The translations under genes were made by a program, and so were the position numbers. From positions 325,001 to 389,000 of the forward strand of contig NZ_NSGE01000005.1 in NCBI RefSeq assembly GCF_002294985.1: DNA of 64,000 nt, written 5' to 3'. Shown here one piece after another: positions 11,114 to 18,973 of this stretch (position 1 is the stretch's first letter; every line of letters begins with the position of its first letter). Origin of the DNA: Mesorhizobium sp. WSM3862. GTDB taxonomy: Bacteria; Pseudomonadota; Alphaproteobacteria; Rhizobiales; Rhizobiaceae. The notes beneath the pieces are model-generated. The model had not been told where the DNA came from and did no database searches. It worked only from the letters and a program-made list of their open reading frames with translations.

Positions 11114-12151
11114 TTACTCTTCCTGGAACAGGCTGATCTGCTGCTGCGCGAGGTCTTTCGGTGCTTCAAGGCCGAGATGCCGCCAGGCATTGGCGGTCAG
11201 CACGCGGCCGCGCGGCGTGCGCTGGATGAAGCCCTGCTGGATCAGATAGGGCTCGATGATGTCCTCGATGGCGTCGCGCGGTTCCGACAGCCCAGCCGCG
11301 ATCGTCTCGATGCCGACCGGTCCGCCGCCGAAGTTGCGGGCGATCATCGAGAGATACCGGCGGTCGAGCGCGTCGAGGCCGAGCCCGTCGACTTCCAGCC
11401 TGGTCAGCGCCTCGTCGGCAATGCGTTTATCGACATGGCCGTTTCCGGCGACGGAGGCGAAGTCTCGCACCCGGCGCAACAGACGTCCGGCAATGCGCGG
11501 CGTGCCGCGAGCGCGGCGCGCGATCTCCAGCGCGCCGTCGTCACCGAGCGGCATCGAGAGGATGCGGGCGCCGCGGCGCACGATCTGCTCCAGCTCCTCG
11601 ACCGTGTAGAAATTGAGCCTGACCGGGATGCCGAAACGGTCGCGCAGAGGATTCGTCAAAAGTCCGAGCCGGGTTGTCGCCGCAACCAGCGTGAAGCGGG
11701 CGAGATCGATCTTGACCGAACGCGCCGCCGGCCCCTCGCCGATGATGAGGTCAAGCTGGAAATCCTCCATCGCCGGGTAGAGGATTTCTTCCACCGCCGG
11801 ATTGAGCCGGTGGATTTCGTCGATGAAGAGCACGTCGCGCTCCTCGAGATTGGTGAGCAGCGCCGCAAGGTCGCCGGCCTTGGCGATAACCGGCCCCGAC
11901 GTAGAGCGGAAATTAACGCCGAGCTCACGCGCCATGATCTGCGCCAGCGTCGTCTTGCCGAGCCCCGGCGGGCCTACGAACAGCACATGGTCGAGCGCCT
12001 CGCCGCGGCTCTTGGCGGCATCGACGAAGACCTTGAGATTGGCACGCGCCGCAGCCTGGCCGACGAACTCGTCAAGCGACTGCGGCCGCAAGCTCTGGTC
12101 GGCATCCTCGCCGCGCTTGTCGGGGGCAATGAGACGGGGCGAAAGGCTCAT
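11114..12151 (-). CDS. ruvB: Holliday junction branch-migration helicase RuvB
   Basis: AAA+ motor of RuvAB branch migration. The 345-residue product starts [14 protein letters not shown]; a 14-residue upstream extension is open but non-homologous. Walker [10 protein letters not shown] is near residue 66, Walker [11 protein letters not shown], sensor [16 protein letters not shown], and a C-terminal winged helix [10 protein letters not shown]. It follows ruvA with a 43-bp gap. Confidence 0.97.
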   Translation of the reverse strand: MSLSPRLIAPDKRGEDADQSLRPQSLDEFVGQAAARANLKVFVDAAKSRGEALDHVLFVGPPGLGKTTLAQIMARELGVNFRSTSGPVIAKAGDLAALLTNLEERDVLFIDEIHRLNPAVEEILYPAMEDFQLDLIIGEGPAARSVKIDLARFTLVAATTRLGLLTNPLRDRFGIPVRLNFYTVEELEQIVRRGARILSMPLGDDGALEIARRARGTPRIAGRLLRRVRDFASVAGNGHVDKRIADEALTRLEVDGLGLDALDRRYLSMIARNFGGGPVGIETIAAGLSEPRDAIEDIIEPYLIQQGFIQRTPRGRVLTANAWRHLGLEAPKDLAQQQISLFQEE

Positions 12152-12194
12152 GCGGTCTTCCTTGCATACGGCAAGGACCGGGACAAGCGCCACC

Positions 12195-12815
12195 TCACCG
12201 CGCCAGTTCCTTCAGGCCGAAGCGGATCAGCTTCGAGGCGTCCGCCCCTTCGCCGGCCGACTTTAGGGCCGCGGCCACCGCATTGGCGGCGATGTCGCGC
12301 GAATAGCCGAGATTGACCAGCGCCGAGACCGCGTCGGTGATGGGTGCTGCCGCCACGCCTTCGCCAAGCTCCTGCTTGAGGCTGATCGTGCCGGTGGCGG
12401 CGCCCGCATAGGCCGGCGCCTTGGTGCGCAATTCGGTGACGATGCGCTCGGCCACCTTCTTGCCGACGCCCGGTGCGCGCGACACCATGGCGATGTCGCG
12501 CAACGCGATCGCATTGGCGAGGTCGGGCGGCGCCAGCGTCGACAGCACGGCCAGCGCCACCTTGGCGCCGACGCCCTGCACATTGTTCATCAAAAGGCGG
12601 AACCACTCGCGCTCGAGCGGGGTCTGAAAGCCGTATAGCCGGATCATATCCTCGCGCACATAGGTCTCGATGAACAGCACCACCGCCTCGCCGGGGGACG
12701 GCAGCGATGCCAATGTGCGAGCCGAGCAATGGGCGACATAGCCGACGCCGTGCACGTCCACGATGCAGGAATCCTCGTCGATCTCATCCAGCGTGCCCTT
12801 CAGCTTGCCGATCAT
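12195..12815 (-). CDS. ruvA: Holliday junction DNA-binding protein RuvA
   Basis: Tetrameric junction-binding partner of RuvB. The 206 residues start [15 protein letters not shown], followed by the OB domain, the paired helix-hairpin-helix region ([14 protein letters not shown] and [14 protein letters not shown]), an acidic/flexible linker and the C-terminal RuvB-binding domain. It directly follows the vapC-like toxin gene (10-bp gap), so the toxin-antitoxin module is transcribed toward it. Confidence 0.96.
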   Translation of the reverse strand: MIGKLKGTLDEIDEDSCIVDVHGVGYVAHCSARTLASLPSPGEAVVLFIETYVREDMIRLYGFQTPLEREWFRLLMNNVQGVGAKVALAVLSTLAPPDLANAIALRDIAMVSRAPGVGKKVAERIVTELRTKAPAYAGAATGTISLKQELGEGVAAAPITDAVSALVNLGYSRDIAANAVAAALKSAGEGADASKLIRFGLKELAR

Positions 12816-12825
12816 GTCCTGGCCT

Positions 12826-13245
12826 TCATGGATGCGTTTCCGGAGAGACGATTTCGAGGTCGGGGAAATAGCTGCGATAGCGAGGAGCGTCGCGCGTCAA
12901 TAGGCGGTGACCAGCAACGGCCGCATGAGCGCCAATGAAAAAATCCGGCAAGGTCCGCTCTCGAACACCGCCGGCCCGCCGATAACGGGAATGTGCCACC
13001 CCAGCCAAGAATGCGGCTTCCCAGGGCAAAAACTCGCGATCCATTTCAAGCCTCTCGGCTGCTTTCCTCAGCATTGCTTCGGAAGCAACCAGGGGAGCAA
13101 GCTCGGACCAGACGATGCTGTTGATGACCAACGCGCCATCGCGTCGGCAGGAGATAATCGCGGACGAAGACCATTCCGTCAGCGGCCCAGCCGGACCCCA
13201 GACGTCAATGAGCACGTTTGTGTCAATCAACGTCGAGATTTTCAC
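12826..13245 (-). CDS. vapC: VapC-like PIN-domain toxin
   Basis: Probable PIN-family endoribonuclease toxin. The 139 residues carry the acidic active-site set: Asp8 ([10 protein letters not shown]), Glu48 (WSELA), Asp101 ([10 protein letters not shown]) and Asp119 (TRDAPRY). Its 5' end overlaps the upstream antitoxin gene by 23 bp, typical of vapBC pairs. It sits between ruvC and ruvA. All active-site residues are present, so the toxin looks functional. The target RNA is unknown. Confidence 0.88.
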   Translation of the reverse strand: MKISTLIDTNVLIDVWGPAGPLTEWSSSAIISCRRDGALVINSIVWSELAPLVASEAMLRKAAERLEMDREFLPWEAAFLAGVAHSRYRRAGGVRERTLPDFFIGAHAAVAGHRLLTRDAPRYRSYFPDLEIVSPETHP

Positions 13246-13492
13246 GTGGTCCCCTCAACCACTCCATGTACTCGTCCGTCGTCATGCCGCCCAAATCCAG
13301 CGTCCCCTCCATCTTGCCGAGGACCTCTTTGAATTTGCGGGCAGCTTCCTCCTTCGAAATGTTTTCGTTGACGGCGACAAGCCGGGCGCCCTCGTCCGTA
13401 GCCACGAACTGGACCTCCGAACCCGGGCCTATGCCCAGGTGGTCCCTTATTTGTTTGGGGATCGTGACTTGCCCTTTGGTGGTCACACGCAT
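13223..13492 (-). CDS. vapB: AbrB/SpoVT-type antitoxin (VapB-like)
   Basis: An 89-residue antitoxin with an N-terminal swapped-hairpin AbrB DNA-binding motif MRVTTKGQVTIPKQIRDHLGI and an acidic C-terminus (TTDEYMEWLRG) expected to wrap the PIN toxin. A perfect inverted repeat lies directly against its start codon (13494-13514), the expected autoregulatory operator. It is the first gene of the two-gene module between ruvC and ruvA. Confidence 0.88.
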   Translation of the reverse strand: MRVTTKGQVTIPKQIRDHLGIGPGSEVQFVATDEGARLVAVNENISKEEAARKFKEVLGKMEGTLDLGGMTTDEYMEWLRGPRENLDVD

Positions 13493-13493
13493 G

Positions 13494-13514
13494 GTAATAC
13501 TCCGAAGGTATTAC
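13494..13514. promoter_or_regulatory. Operator-like inverted repeat before vapB
   Basis: Perfect 7-bp arms GTAATAC / GTATTAC with a 7-nt spacer, ending one base before the antitoxin start codon. This position fits VapB/VapBC autorepression and indicates that the module has its own promoter in the 53-bp ruvC-vapB gap. Confidence 0.75.
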
Positions 13515-13545
13515 TTACTGCGCAAATGAGAACAAGTCAAGAACA

Positions 13546-14058
13546 CTACCCGGCCAGCGCCGCCATTCGGTAGGCGACGCTTTGACGGTGATGCGCATGA
13601 CATATGGCGATGGCCAGGGCATCGGCGGCATCGTCGGTCTCGAACACCGCTTTCGGCATCAGCACTTTCACCATCATATGGATCTGCTTCTTCTCGCCGT
13701 GACCGACGCCGATCACCGCCTTCTTGACCGCGTTGGGAGCGTATTCCGCGACCGCCAGCCCGGCGCGCGCCGGCACCAGCATGGCGATGCCGCGCGCCTG
13801 GCCGAGCTTCAGCGTCGCTGTGGCATCCTTGTTGACGAAGGTCTGCTCGATCGCCGCCTCGTGCGGCATGGCCTGGTGCAGCACTTCGGCGAGCCCATCA
13901 TGCAATTGGCAGAGCCTCGTTGCGAGCGGCGCCTTGTCGTCGGAACGCACGGTGCCGGAGGCGACGAAGCGCAGCGAATTGCCGAGGCTCTCGACGATGC
14001 CCCAGCCGGTGCGCCTCAGGCCCGGATCGATGCCGATGATGCGAATCGCTTCCCCCAT
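13546..14058 (-). CDS. ruvC: Crossover junction endodeoxyribonuclease RuvC
   Basis: Holliday-junction resolvase of the RNase H-like fold. The 170-residue protein begins [20 protein letters not shown] with the first catalytic Asp at residue 11. Other acidic sites lie in [11 protein letters not shown] and in the C-terminal [16 protein letters not shown]. It is the first gene of ruvC-[vapBC]-ruvA-ruvB. ruvC and ruvA would normally be almost contiguous; here they are separated by the toxin-antitoxin pair. Confidence 0.96.
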   Translation of the reverse strand: MGEAIRIIGIDPGLRRTGWGIVESLGNSLRFVASGTVRSDDKAPLATRLCQLHDGLAEVLHQAMPHEAAIEQTFVNKDATATLKLGQARGIAMLVPARAGLAVAEYAPNAVKKAVIGVGHGEKKQIHMMVKVLMPKAVFETDDAADALAIAICHAHHRQSVAYRMAALAG

Positions 14059-14271
14059 GCGCCAAGTCTAACCGCTGCGCATGGCGATACCAGTGAATTG
14101 TGAACAAACCAGAAACAGCCTGTGCCGGGATGGGCTGCTTCAGAATTCGATCCGATGAGTCCGTAAGGCGGCGTTTTCAAGAACCGGTGCGGAACTGACT
14201 TTAGTACACGAGCACCGGAAGCGCAGAAAACGGCGCCAGATAGCGATCAGAGCGAATTGTGGGGCAGCCTG

Positions 14272-14802
14272 TTAGCCGCGGGCGAAGGCCGTGTTCAGCA
14301 GGCTGATCTGATCGGAGACCGGGTTGGCGCGGCGGCCGGCGGCCGGCGTGTCGTGCATGGCGCCGCCGTAGATCTCCTCGTCCATGCGCTTCACCAGCGC
14401 CTGCAGGCGCAGCGACCGGCTCACCAGATCCAGGAAGTCCTTTGGCAATTCGCTCCAGCCCAGCGCCTCATCATGCGCGGAGGCGGTATCGAGCCGCACC
14501 TTGGATTTTTCCGAGGCGACCTGGTCGCGGGTCATCTCGCCGGAATTGGCCGCCCGCTGCAAAAGCAGCCAGGAGGCGACCTGCATCAGCCTCGTGGTAA
14601 GACGCATCGATTCGGCCGCATAGAGCGTCGCCGCCGTGCGCGACAGCTTCTTGGCTTCGAGCCTGCCCTTGCCGTCAAGATATTCGGCCGCCTGTTCGAC
14701 CAGGCCCATGCCCTCCTGGTAAAGCGGCTTGAAGGACTGGGAGAAAACCCGGCGTTCCGCGAGCTTTATGGTTTTCGCGCTGCCTTTCGAAGGCTCGTTC
14801 AT
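14272..14802 (-). CDS. rcdA: RcdA-like protease adaptor (DUF1465)
   Basis: A 176-residue, mostly helical protein of the DUF1465 family. Its Caulobacter member RcdA is an adaptor that helps ClpXP degrade CtrA during the cell cycle. Visible family segments are RRVFSQSFKPLYQEGMGLVE, LYAAESMRLTTRLMQVASWL and SEKSKVRL. The start at MNEPSKGSAK is preceded by GGGGCG; an 8-residue extension is open. A perfect CtrA box lies about 115 bp upstream (14918-14933), which supports the cell-cycle assignment. The function in this organism is inferred from the family. Confidence 0.82.
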   Translation of the reverse strand: MNEPSKGSAKTIKLAERRVFSQSFKPLYQEGMGLVEQAAEYLDGKGRLEAKKLSRTAATLYAAESMRLTTRLMQVASWLLLQRAANSGEMTRDQVASEKSKVRLDTASAHDEALGWSELPKDFLDLVSRSLRLQALVKRMDEEIYGGAMHDTPAAGRRANPVSDQISLLNTAFARG

Positions 14803-14917
14803 CGATACGCCCCTGCACTGCCGCAAGCCGATTCGGCATCCTTGCCGATACGTCCTGCACCCTTAAACGACTGAGGCTTGAAAATGCGCTTCGATGCCCA
14901 TGAAGGCAAGCGCATGT

Positions 14918-14933
14918 TTAACAAACGGTTAAC
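14918..14933. promoter_or_regulatory. CtrA box 1 (TTAA-N7-TTAAC)
   Basis: TTAACAAACGGTTAAC is an exact full CtrA site (TTAA, 7 nt, TTAAC) and is near-symmetrical. It lies upstream of rcdA, whose Caulobacter counterpart controls CtrA turnover. Motif knowledge is from Caulobacter and Sinorhizobium; use here is inferred. Confidence 0.7.
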
Positions 14934-14967
14934 GCCGAGGCGCGTTGTCCGCCGGCGGCCAACGCGC

Positions 14968-14996
14968 AAAAAAAGAGCCGCGGATAAGGCGGCTCT
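14968..14996 (-). terminator. Rho-independent terminator of the candidate sRNA
   Basis: Minus-strand stem AGAGCCGC / GCGGCTCT with a 7-nt loop, followed by at least six T. No coding gene ends here, so the terminator itself points to a non-coding transcript arriving from about 15070. Confidence 0.85.
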
Positions 14997-15068
14997 CAGG
15001 AGTTTAACAGGGAGGCGTCAAACAAAGTGGCTCCAACCACTCGGTAAGAATCCAGACAAACTGGATGG
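14968..15068 (-). ncRNA. Candidate small regulatory RNA between two CtrA boxes
   Basis: Read on the minus strand, about 100 nt fold as successive hairpins: ATCCAG-TTTGT-CTGGAT, AGTGG-TTGGAG-CCACT, a weak GTTT/AAAC stem whose loop exposes CCTCCC (complementary to Shine-Dalgarno sequences), and finally a strong terminator. The 5' end near 15068 is estimated from a TTTACT element and CtrA box 2 just upstream. No plausible protein is encoded. The CCUCCC loop is a hallmark of alphaproteobacterial trans-acting sRNAs. Identity with a named family, such as the Rhizobiales cell-cycle sRNA EcpR1, is possible but not shown. Confidence 0.65.
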
Positions 15069-15091
15069 GTCCTAGTAAACGCCTGTAAAGC

Positions 15092-15107
15092 TTAATGAAG
15101 CCTTAAC
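15092..15107. promoter_or_regulatory. CtrA box 2 (TTAA-N7-TTAAC)
   Basis: TTAATGAAGCCTTAAC is a second exact CtrA site, 158 bp from box 1. Relative to the candidate sRNA it lies where CtrA-activated promoters carry it (about -25 to -40 from the estimated 5' end). Confidence 0.7.
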
Positions 15108-15327
15108 GCCGCGCGGAATTTTCAAGCGAACGGACTTTTTCCTGTGCCGGAACGGGACGGCCCGGCTCCCTCCCGCGCCATCCAGCCCTGGATGCATATG
15201 GCGGCGCCGAAACATCGGTCCCGCCGCCGCGACATCGTTTCGAAACACGCTCCGCGCTAAACGCCCGCTCCTCTCAATGCGGGCGCAGTCGACGCTGCCA
15301 CCAATCAAGAAATGCAGGAGCACACCA

Positions 15328-15879
15328 ATGGACTGGTATTCGATCGTCAAATTCCTTCACGTCGTCTCGGCCATCCTGTGGGTCGGCGGCGGCTTCGTCC
15401 TGTTTCTGCTCGGCGTGCTTGCCGAGCGCGCCGGCAACATCCAGGACAAGCTGCAAGCGATGCGGGCGAGCGGCGAGCTCGGCGGCCGCTTCTTCGCGCC
15501 GATGTCGATGCTCACCCTGATTTTCGGCCTGATCATGTGCAGCTTCTGGGTCGGCTTTTCCGACCTGTGGATCATCATCGGCCTTGTCGGCTACGGCACG
15601 ACCTTCTCGATCGGCATGCTCGTTTTCAAGCCGACCGGCGAGCGGATGGGGGCCATGGTCGCCAAGGAAGGCGTGACGCCGGGGGTTCTCGCCATCGGCC
15701 AGCGCATGATGCGCTGGGCGCGTTTCGACTACTCGGTGATGCTGGTGATCATCGCCGACATGGTGCTGAAGCCTACGCTTCACGACATCGGCATCCTCGC
15801 CGGCATGGTGCTGGTGATCGCGTCCGGCGCAGCGCTTGCGCTTGGCGGCGGCCGCCAGCTGGTGCCGAGCGCCGCTTGA
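15328..15879 (+). CDS. DUF2269-family integral membrane protein
   Basis: A 183-residue inner-membrane protein with four to five predicted helices (about residues 5-30, 55-78, 82-100, 130-150, 155-175). The N-terminal motif IVKFLHVVSAILWVGGGF resembles the His-containing helix of DUF2269 and related haem-associated membrane proteins. The start at MDWYSIVKF is preceded by a GGAG site (CAGGAGCAC); the longer upstream frame is not membrane-like. It stands alone, convergent with a TauE-type gene. No function is established. Confidence 0.75.
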   Translation: MDWYSIVKFLHVVSAILWVGGGFVLFLLGVLAERAGNIQDKLQAMRASGELGGRFFAPMSMLTLIFGLIMCSFWVGFSDLWIIIGLVGYGTTFSIGMLVFKPTGERMGAMVAKEGVTPGVLAIGQRMMRWARFDYSVMLVIIADMVLKPTLHDIGILAGMVLVIASGAALALGGGRQLVPSAA

Positions 15880-15919
15880 TCCTTCTGTGGCGGGCGGCGC
15901 CGGTGCGCCGCCCTGCCCA

Positions 15920-16690
15920 TCACATCAGGCCCGCAATACCGTCCCAGAGCAGCTTGAGCGCCACCACCGCCACCGTCGCGTATGTGAACGGATAAAACAC
16001 CTCCGGCCGCATGCGGCGCACCAGCCAGGCGCCGGCGATGGTGGAAAGCGGCGCCAGCGGCATCAGCGCAAACGATGCGGTGAGATTGGTGCTGTCGAAC
16101 TGGCCAAGCGCGAAATAGGGAATGAGCTTCAGCGCGTTGGTAGCGGCGAAGAAGATCGCCGCCGTCCCTGACAGCACCTTCGGGTCGAGCCGGATCGGCA
16201 GCGCGTAGACCTGGAAGGGCGGGCCGCCGACATGGGCGACGAAGCTGGTGAAGCCCGCAACGATGCCCCAGAACGCCGCAGCGATGCGGTTCGGCTCCAC
16301 CTCGTGGTCGGCGCCGTGGCGGAACTGCAGATAGATCCAGCGCAGGACGAAGACCAGCGCGACCGCGCCGACGATCAGCCGCACCATTTCCTCCGTCACC
16401 AGGGCCGCCGTCAGCCAGCCGAGGCCGATGCCGATGATGGCGCCGGGCATCATGTCGACCAGCATCTTGCGGTCATAGACGCCCCACCACGTCCACACCG
16501 AAACGATGTCCATCAGGCAAAGGATCGGCAGCAGGATGGCCGCCGCCTGCACCGGCGGGATGGCCAGCGCCATCAGCGGCACGCCGACGAAGCCGACGGC
16601 GCCGCCGAAGCCGCCCTTCGACAGGCCGACGAGGATGACCGCCGGAATGGCGGCGGCATAGAACCAGGGATCGCTGAGCAGGCCTGACAT
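15920..16690 (-). CDS. TauE/SafE-family sulfite/organosulfonate exporter-like permease
   Basis: A 256-residue polytopic membrane protein with about eight helices. The segment LVGLSKGGFGGAVGFVGVPLMAL is typical of TSUP (TauE/SafE) transporters, some of which export sulfite or sulfoacetate. The start at MSGLLSDPWFY marks where family-like sequence begins; 74 further in-frame upstream residues look non-coding. The substrate cannot be deduced. It is divergent from the GNAT gene at 16881. Confidence 0.85.
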   Translation of the reverse strand: MSGLLSDPWFYAAAIPAVILVGLSKGGFGGAVGFVGVPLMALAIPPVQAAAILLPILCLMDIVSVWTWWGVYDRKMLVDMMPGAIIGIGLGWLTAALVTEEMVRLIVGAVALVFVLRWIYLQFRHGADHEVEPNRIAAAFWGIVAGFTSFVAHVGGPPFQVYALPIRLDPKVLSGTAAIFFAATNALKLIPYFALGQFDSTNLTASFALMPLAPLSTIAGAWLVRRMRPEVFYPFTYATVAVVALKLLWDGIAGLM

Positions 16691-16880
16691 GGGAGAACGG
16701 CGACAAGAAACGGCTGGAGGATGGCGGGAGACTTGCAATAGACCAGAAAGCGAAAGACCGCGATAGCCGAAGCGCCCCGCCAGCCGGTCGGCGCGATCAA
16801 CTGTCCGTAATCCGGCCTGCCGAGTTTGCGGCTGGCGGCGGGCCATGCATAAGGTCACCCGCCCAGCATGAGGTTTGACG

Positions 16881-17339
16881 ATGAGCGAAGTCCTGATCCG
16901 CCGCGCGGACAAAGCCGATCTTGCGGCGATCGTCGCGATGCTTGCAGATGACGCGCTTGGCCGCGCCCGCGAGAATGCAAGCGTGCCTTTGGCGCAAGCC
17001 TATCAGGACGCCTTCGCGGCCATAGACGGCAACCCGAACCATTTCCTGGCGGTGATGGCGGACGGCGCCGAAGTCATCGGCACCTTGCAGATCAGTTTTA
17101 TCCCAGGCCTGTCGTTGCAGGGCGCCTGGCGCGGCCAGATCGAGGCGGTGCGCGTCGCGGCGAGCCGGCGCGGAGACGGGCTGGGGCAGCGCCTGCTGGA
17201 ATGGGCGATCGAAAGATGCCGGGAGCGCGGCTGCAGGGTGGTGCAGCTGACGACCAACAAGAGCCGGCTCGACGCGCACCGCTTCTACGAACGGCTCGGC
17301 TTCAAGGCGAGCCACATCGGCTACAAGCTGGATATTTGA
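16881..17339 (+). CDS. GNAT-family N-acetyltransferase
   Basis: A 152-residue acetyltransferase. The acetyl-CoA-binding motif appears as RVAASRRGDGLGQRLLEWAI (motif A Q/RxxGxG/A), followed by RFYERLGFKASHIGYKLDI, the usual C-terminal motif. The ATG at 16881 has AGG seven bases upstream; a TTG two codons earlier is less likely. The substrate is unknown. Single gene. Confidence 0.88.
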   Translation: MSEVLIRRADKADLAAIVAMLADDALGRARENASVPLAQAYQDAFAAIDGNPNHFLAVMADGAEVIGTLQISFIPGLSLQGAWRGQIEAVRVAASRRGDGLGQRLLEWAIERCRERGCRVVQLTTNKSRLDAHRFYERLGFKASHIGYKLDI

Positions 17340-17369
17340 CGCACCCGCGCCGGCGATGCCGCCGACCTC

Positions 17370-18098
17370 TCATCGTCGCGCCTGAACCAGAAGAAACATC
17401 GGCCGCTCGACCTCTTTGGCCAGTTCAGGCCTGGCAGCGATCTGCGCTTCAGTTGGACAGAATTCCTCCACGCGGCCGATGGTGAACCCGGCCTGGATCA
17501 GATTGTTGAGCGTGGTGCCGAGTGTGCGGTGGTGCTTCACCACGCCCTTGGTGAACCAGTCGGTCGAGCGCGGTCCTTCCACCAGATACCGATCGACGGG
17601 CCAGACGTTCCTTCCTGAGGCATCCACGGACCAGCCCGGATTGCTTGGAGCCATGAAGATCGGATGCTCCGTCGAGAAGACGAAGAACCCGCCGGGAACC
17701 AAGGCTTGGTAAACCGTCGCGAACAGCCGCGCGGCATCGCTGACATAATGCAGGGCAAGCGAGCTATAGGCGAGGTCGAAGCGCGCCTTCGGCAGGCTCA
17801 GCTCGTCGAGGTCGACCCGCTCATAGGTCATGGCGTCGTCGGAGCCGGCGGCGCGTGCTCGGGCGAGCATCCTTTCCGACAGGTCGAGGCCCAGAACCTG
17901 CTTGGCTCCGTGCGCCCGCGCCCAGCGGCAGAACCAGCCGAAGCCGCAACCGAGATCGACGATGCTTAGACCAACCACCTTCGGCAGCATGGCGCGCAGA
18001 ACCGGCCACTCGGGCGCGCCGTCCAACCCTTCCACCGAACGATGCAGACGGCTGTAGCCCTCGAAGAAATCGGCCTTGTCGTAGATATTTTGCGCCAT
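17370..18098 (-). CDS. Class I SAM-dependent methyltransferase
   Basis: A 242-residue methyltransferase with motif I VDLGCGFGWFCRWA near residue 48, an acidic residue after strand 2 (LGLDLSE) and the post-motif SSLALHYVSD. The overall pattern is UbiE/Methyltransf_11-like. The target is unknown; the enzyme stands between GNAT and ThiE-like genes with no pathway partners. Confidence 0.87.
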   Translation of the reverse strand: MAQNIYDKADFFEGYSRLHRSVEGLDGAPEWPVLRAMLPKVVGLSIVDLGCGFGWFCRWARAHGAKQVLGLDLSERMLARARAAGSDDAMTYERVDLDELSLPKARFDLAYSSLALHYVSDAARLFATVYQALVPGGFFVFSTEHPIFMAPSNPGWSVDASGRNVWPVDRYLVEGPRSTDWFTKGVVKHHRTLGTTLNNLIQAGFTIGRVEEFCPTEAQIAARPELAKEVERPMFLLVQARR

Positions 18099-18324
18099 GC
18101 TCTTCCCGTGCTTTCGCTTGCTAACCTAGCGGTCGTTTCGTTAGCGTCCATCAGGAGCTTCAACAGGCCGTCTGTCAGTCCTTGGAGATTGGCGCAAGCC
18201 GCTGCTGCCGCGACGCTTTTCAGCGGCGATCTTCGCCCGCCTCCTGTTCAAGCCGGACGCTTTGCTCTATGCCGCAATGCCACCATGTTCGCCCGGCATA
18301 GGCGAAAACCGGGATCGAAGACCG

Positions 18325-18972
18325 ATGAATGAAGCAACCCCGCCCAATCGCTGCCGAATCGTGCTGATCGCGCCGCCGCTTGTGACTCCCGAGCACATCT
18401 GCACCGCCTTCGACGGCGGCGACGTCGCCTCGCTGATCCTGCCCGAAAACGGCATGGATGACGCCGCCTTCCAGGCCTTCGCCGAGAAGATCGTGCCGAT
18501 CGCACAGGCCGCCGGCGTCGCCGTCATCATCGCCGGCGACAGCCGCATCGCCGGCCGCGTCCATGCCGACGGCATCCATGTCGAGGCAAACCGCCAGGAA
18601 CTGGCCGAGACGATCGAGCGCTTGGCCGACAGGATGATGGTCGGGGCGAGCGGCGCCAAGACCCGCGACGAGGCGCTGGAGCTCGGCGAGGAGCGGCCCG
18701 ACTACATGTTCTTCGGCCGCTTCGGCTATGACAACAAGCCCGAGCCGCACCACCGCAATCTCGCTCTCGGTGAATGGTGGGCGCAGATGATCCAGATTCC
18801 TTGCATCGTGATGGCCGGCTCCGAGCTTGCGTCGGTGCAAACGGTAGCGGCCACCGGCGCCGAGTTCGTGGCGCTCTCCAGCGCCGTCTTCGCCGACGGA
18901 CTCGATCCGCGCGCGGCGGTCGCCGCCGCCAACGCGCTGCTCGACCAAACCGCGCCGCGCTTCGAGGACTGA
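18325..18972 (+). CDS. Divergent thiamine-phosphate-synthase-like (ThiE-like) TIM-barrel protein
   Basis: A 215-residue protein resembling ThiE, which joins HMP-PP and THZ-P. It has DGIHVEAN in the place of the ThiE phosphate/Mg region and a C-terminal VALSSAVF. The GPxFxT signature of ThiE is replaced by MFFGRFGYDNKPEPHH, so catalytic equivalence is doubtful. The start is chosen at MNEATPP. The stop is separated by only one base from the downstream SEL1-repeat gene, so the two are probably translated as a unit. No thiamine gene or THI-box was seen nearby. Confidence 0.65.
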   Translation: MNEATPPNRCRIVLIAPPLVTPEHICTAFDGGDVASLILPENGMDDAAFQAFAEKIVPIAQAAGVAVIIAGDSRIAGRVHADGIHVEANRQELAETIERLADRMMVGASGAKTRDEALELGEERPDYMFFGRFGYDNKPEPHHRNLALGEWWAQMIQIPCIVMAGSELASVQTVAATGAEFVALSSAVFADGLDPRAAVAAANALLDQTAPRFED

Positions 18973-18973
18973 C

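Noticed and set aside
14878..15075. Plus-strand 65-residue basic ORF in the rcdA upstream gap
   Set aside because: It spans a CtrA box and the sRNA terminator, is extremely Arg/Lys-rich through hairpin sequence and has no ribosome site. Antisense to the candidate sRNA rather than a gene.
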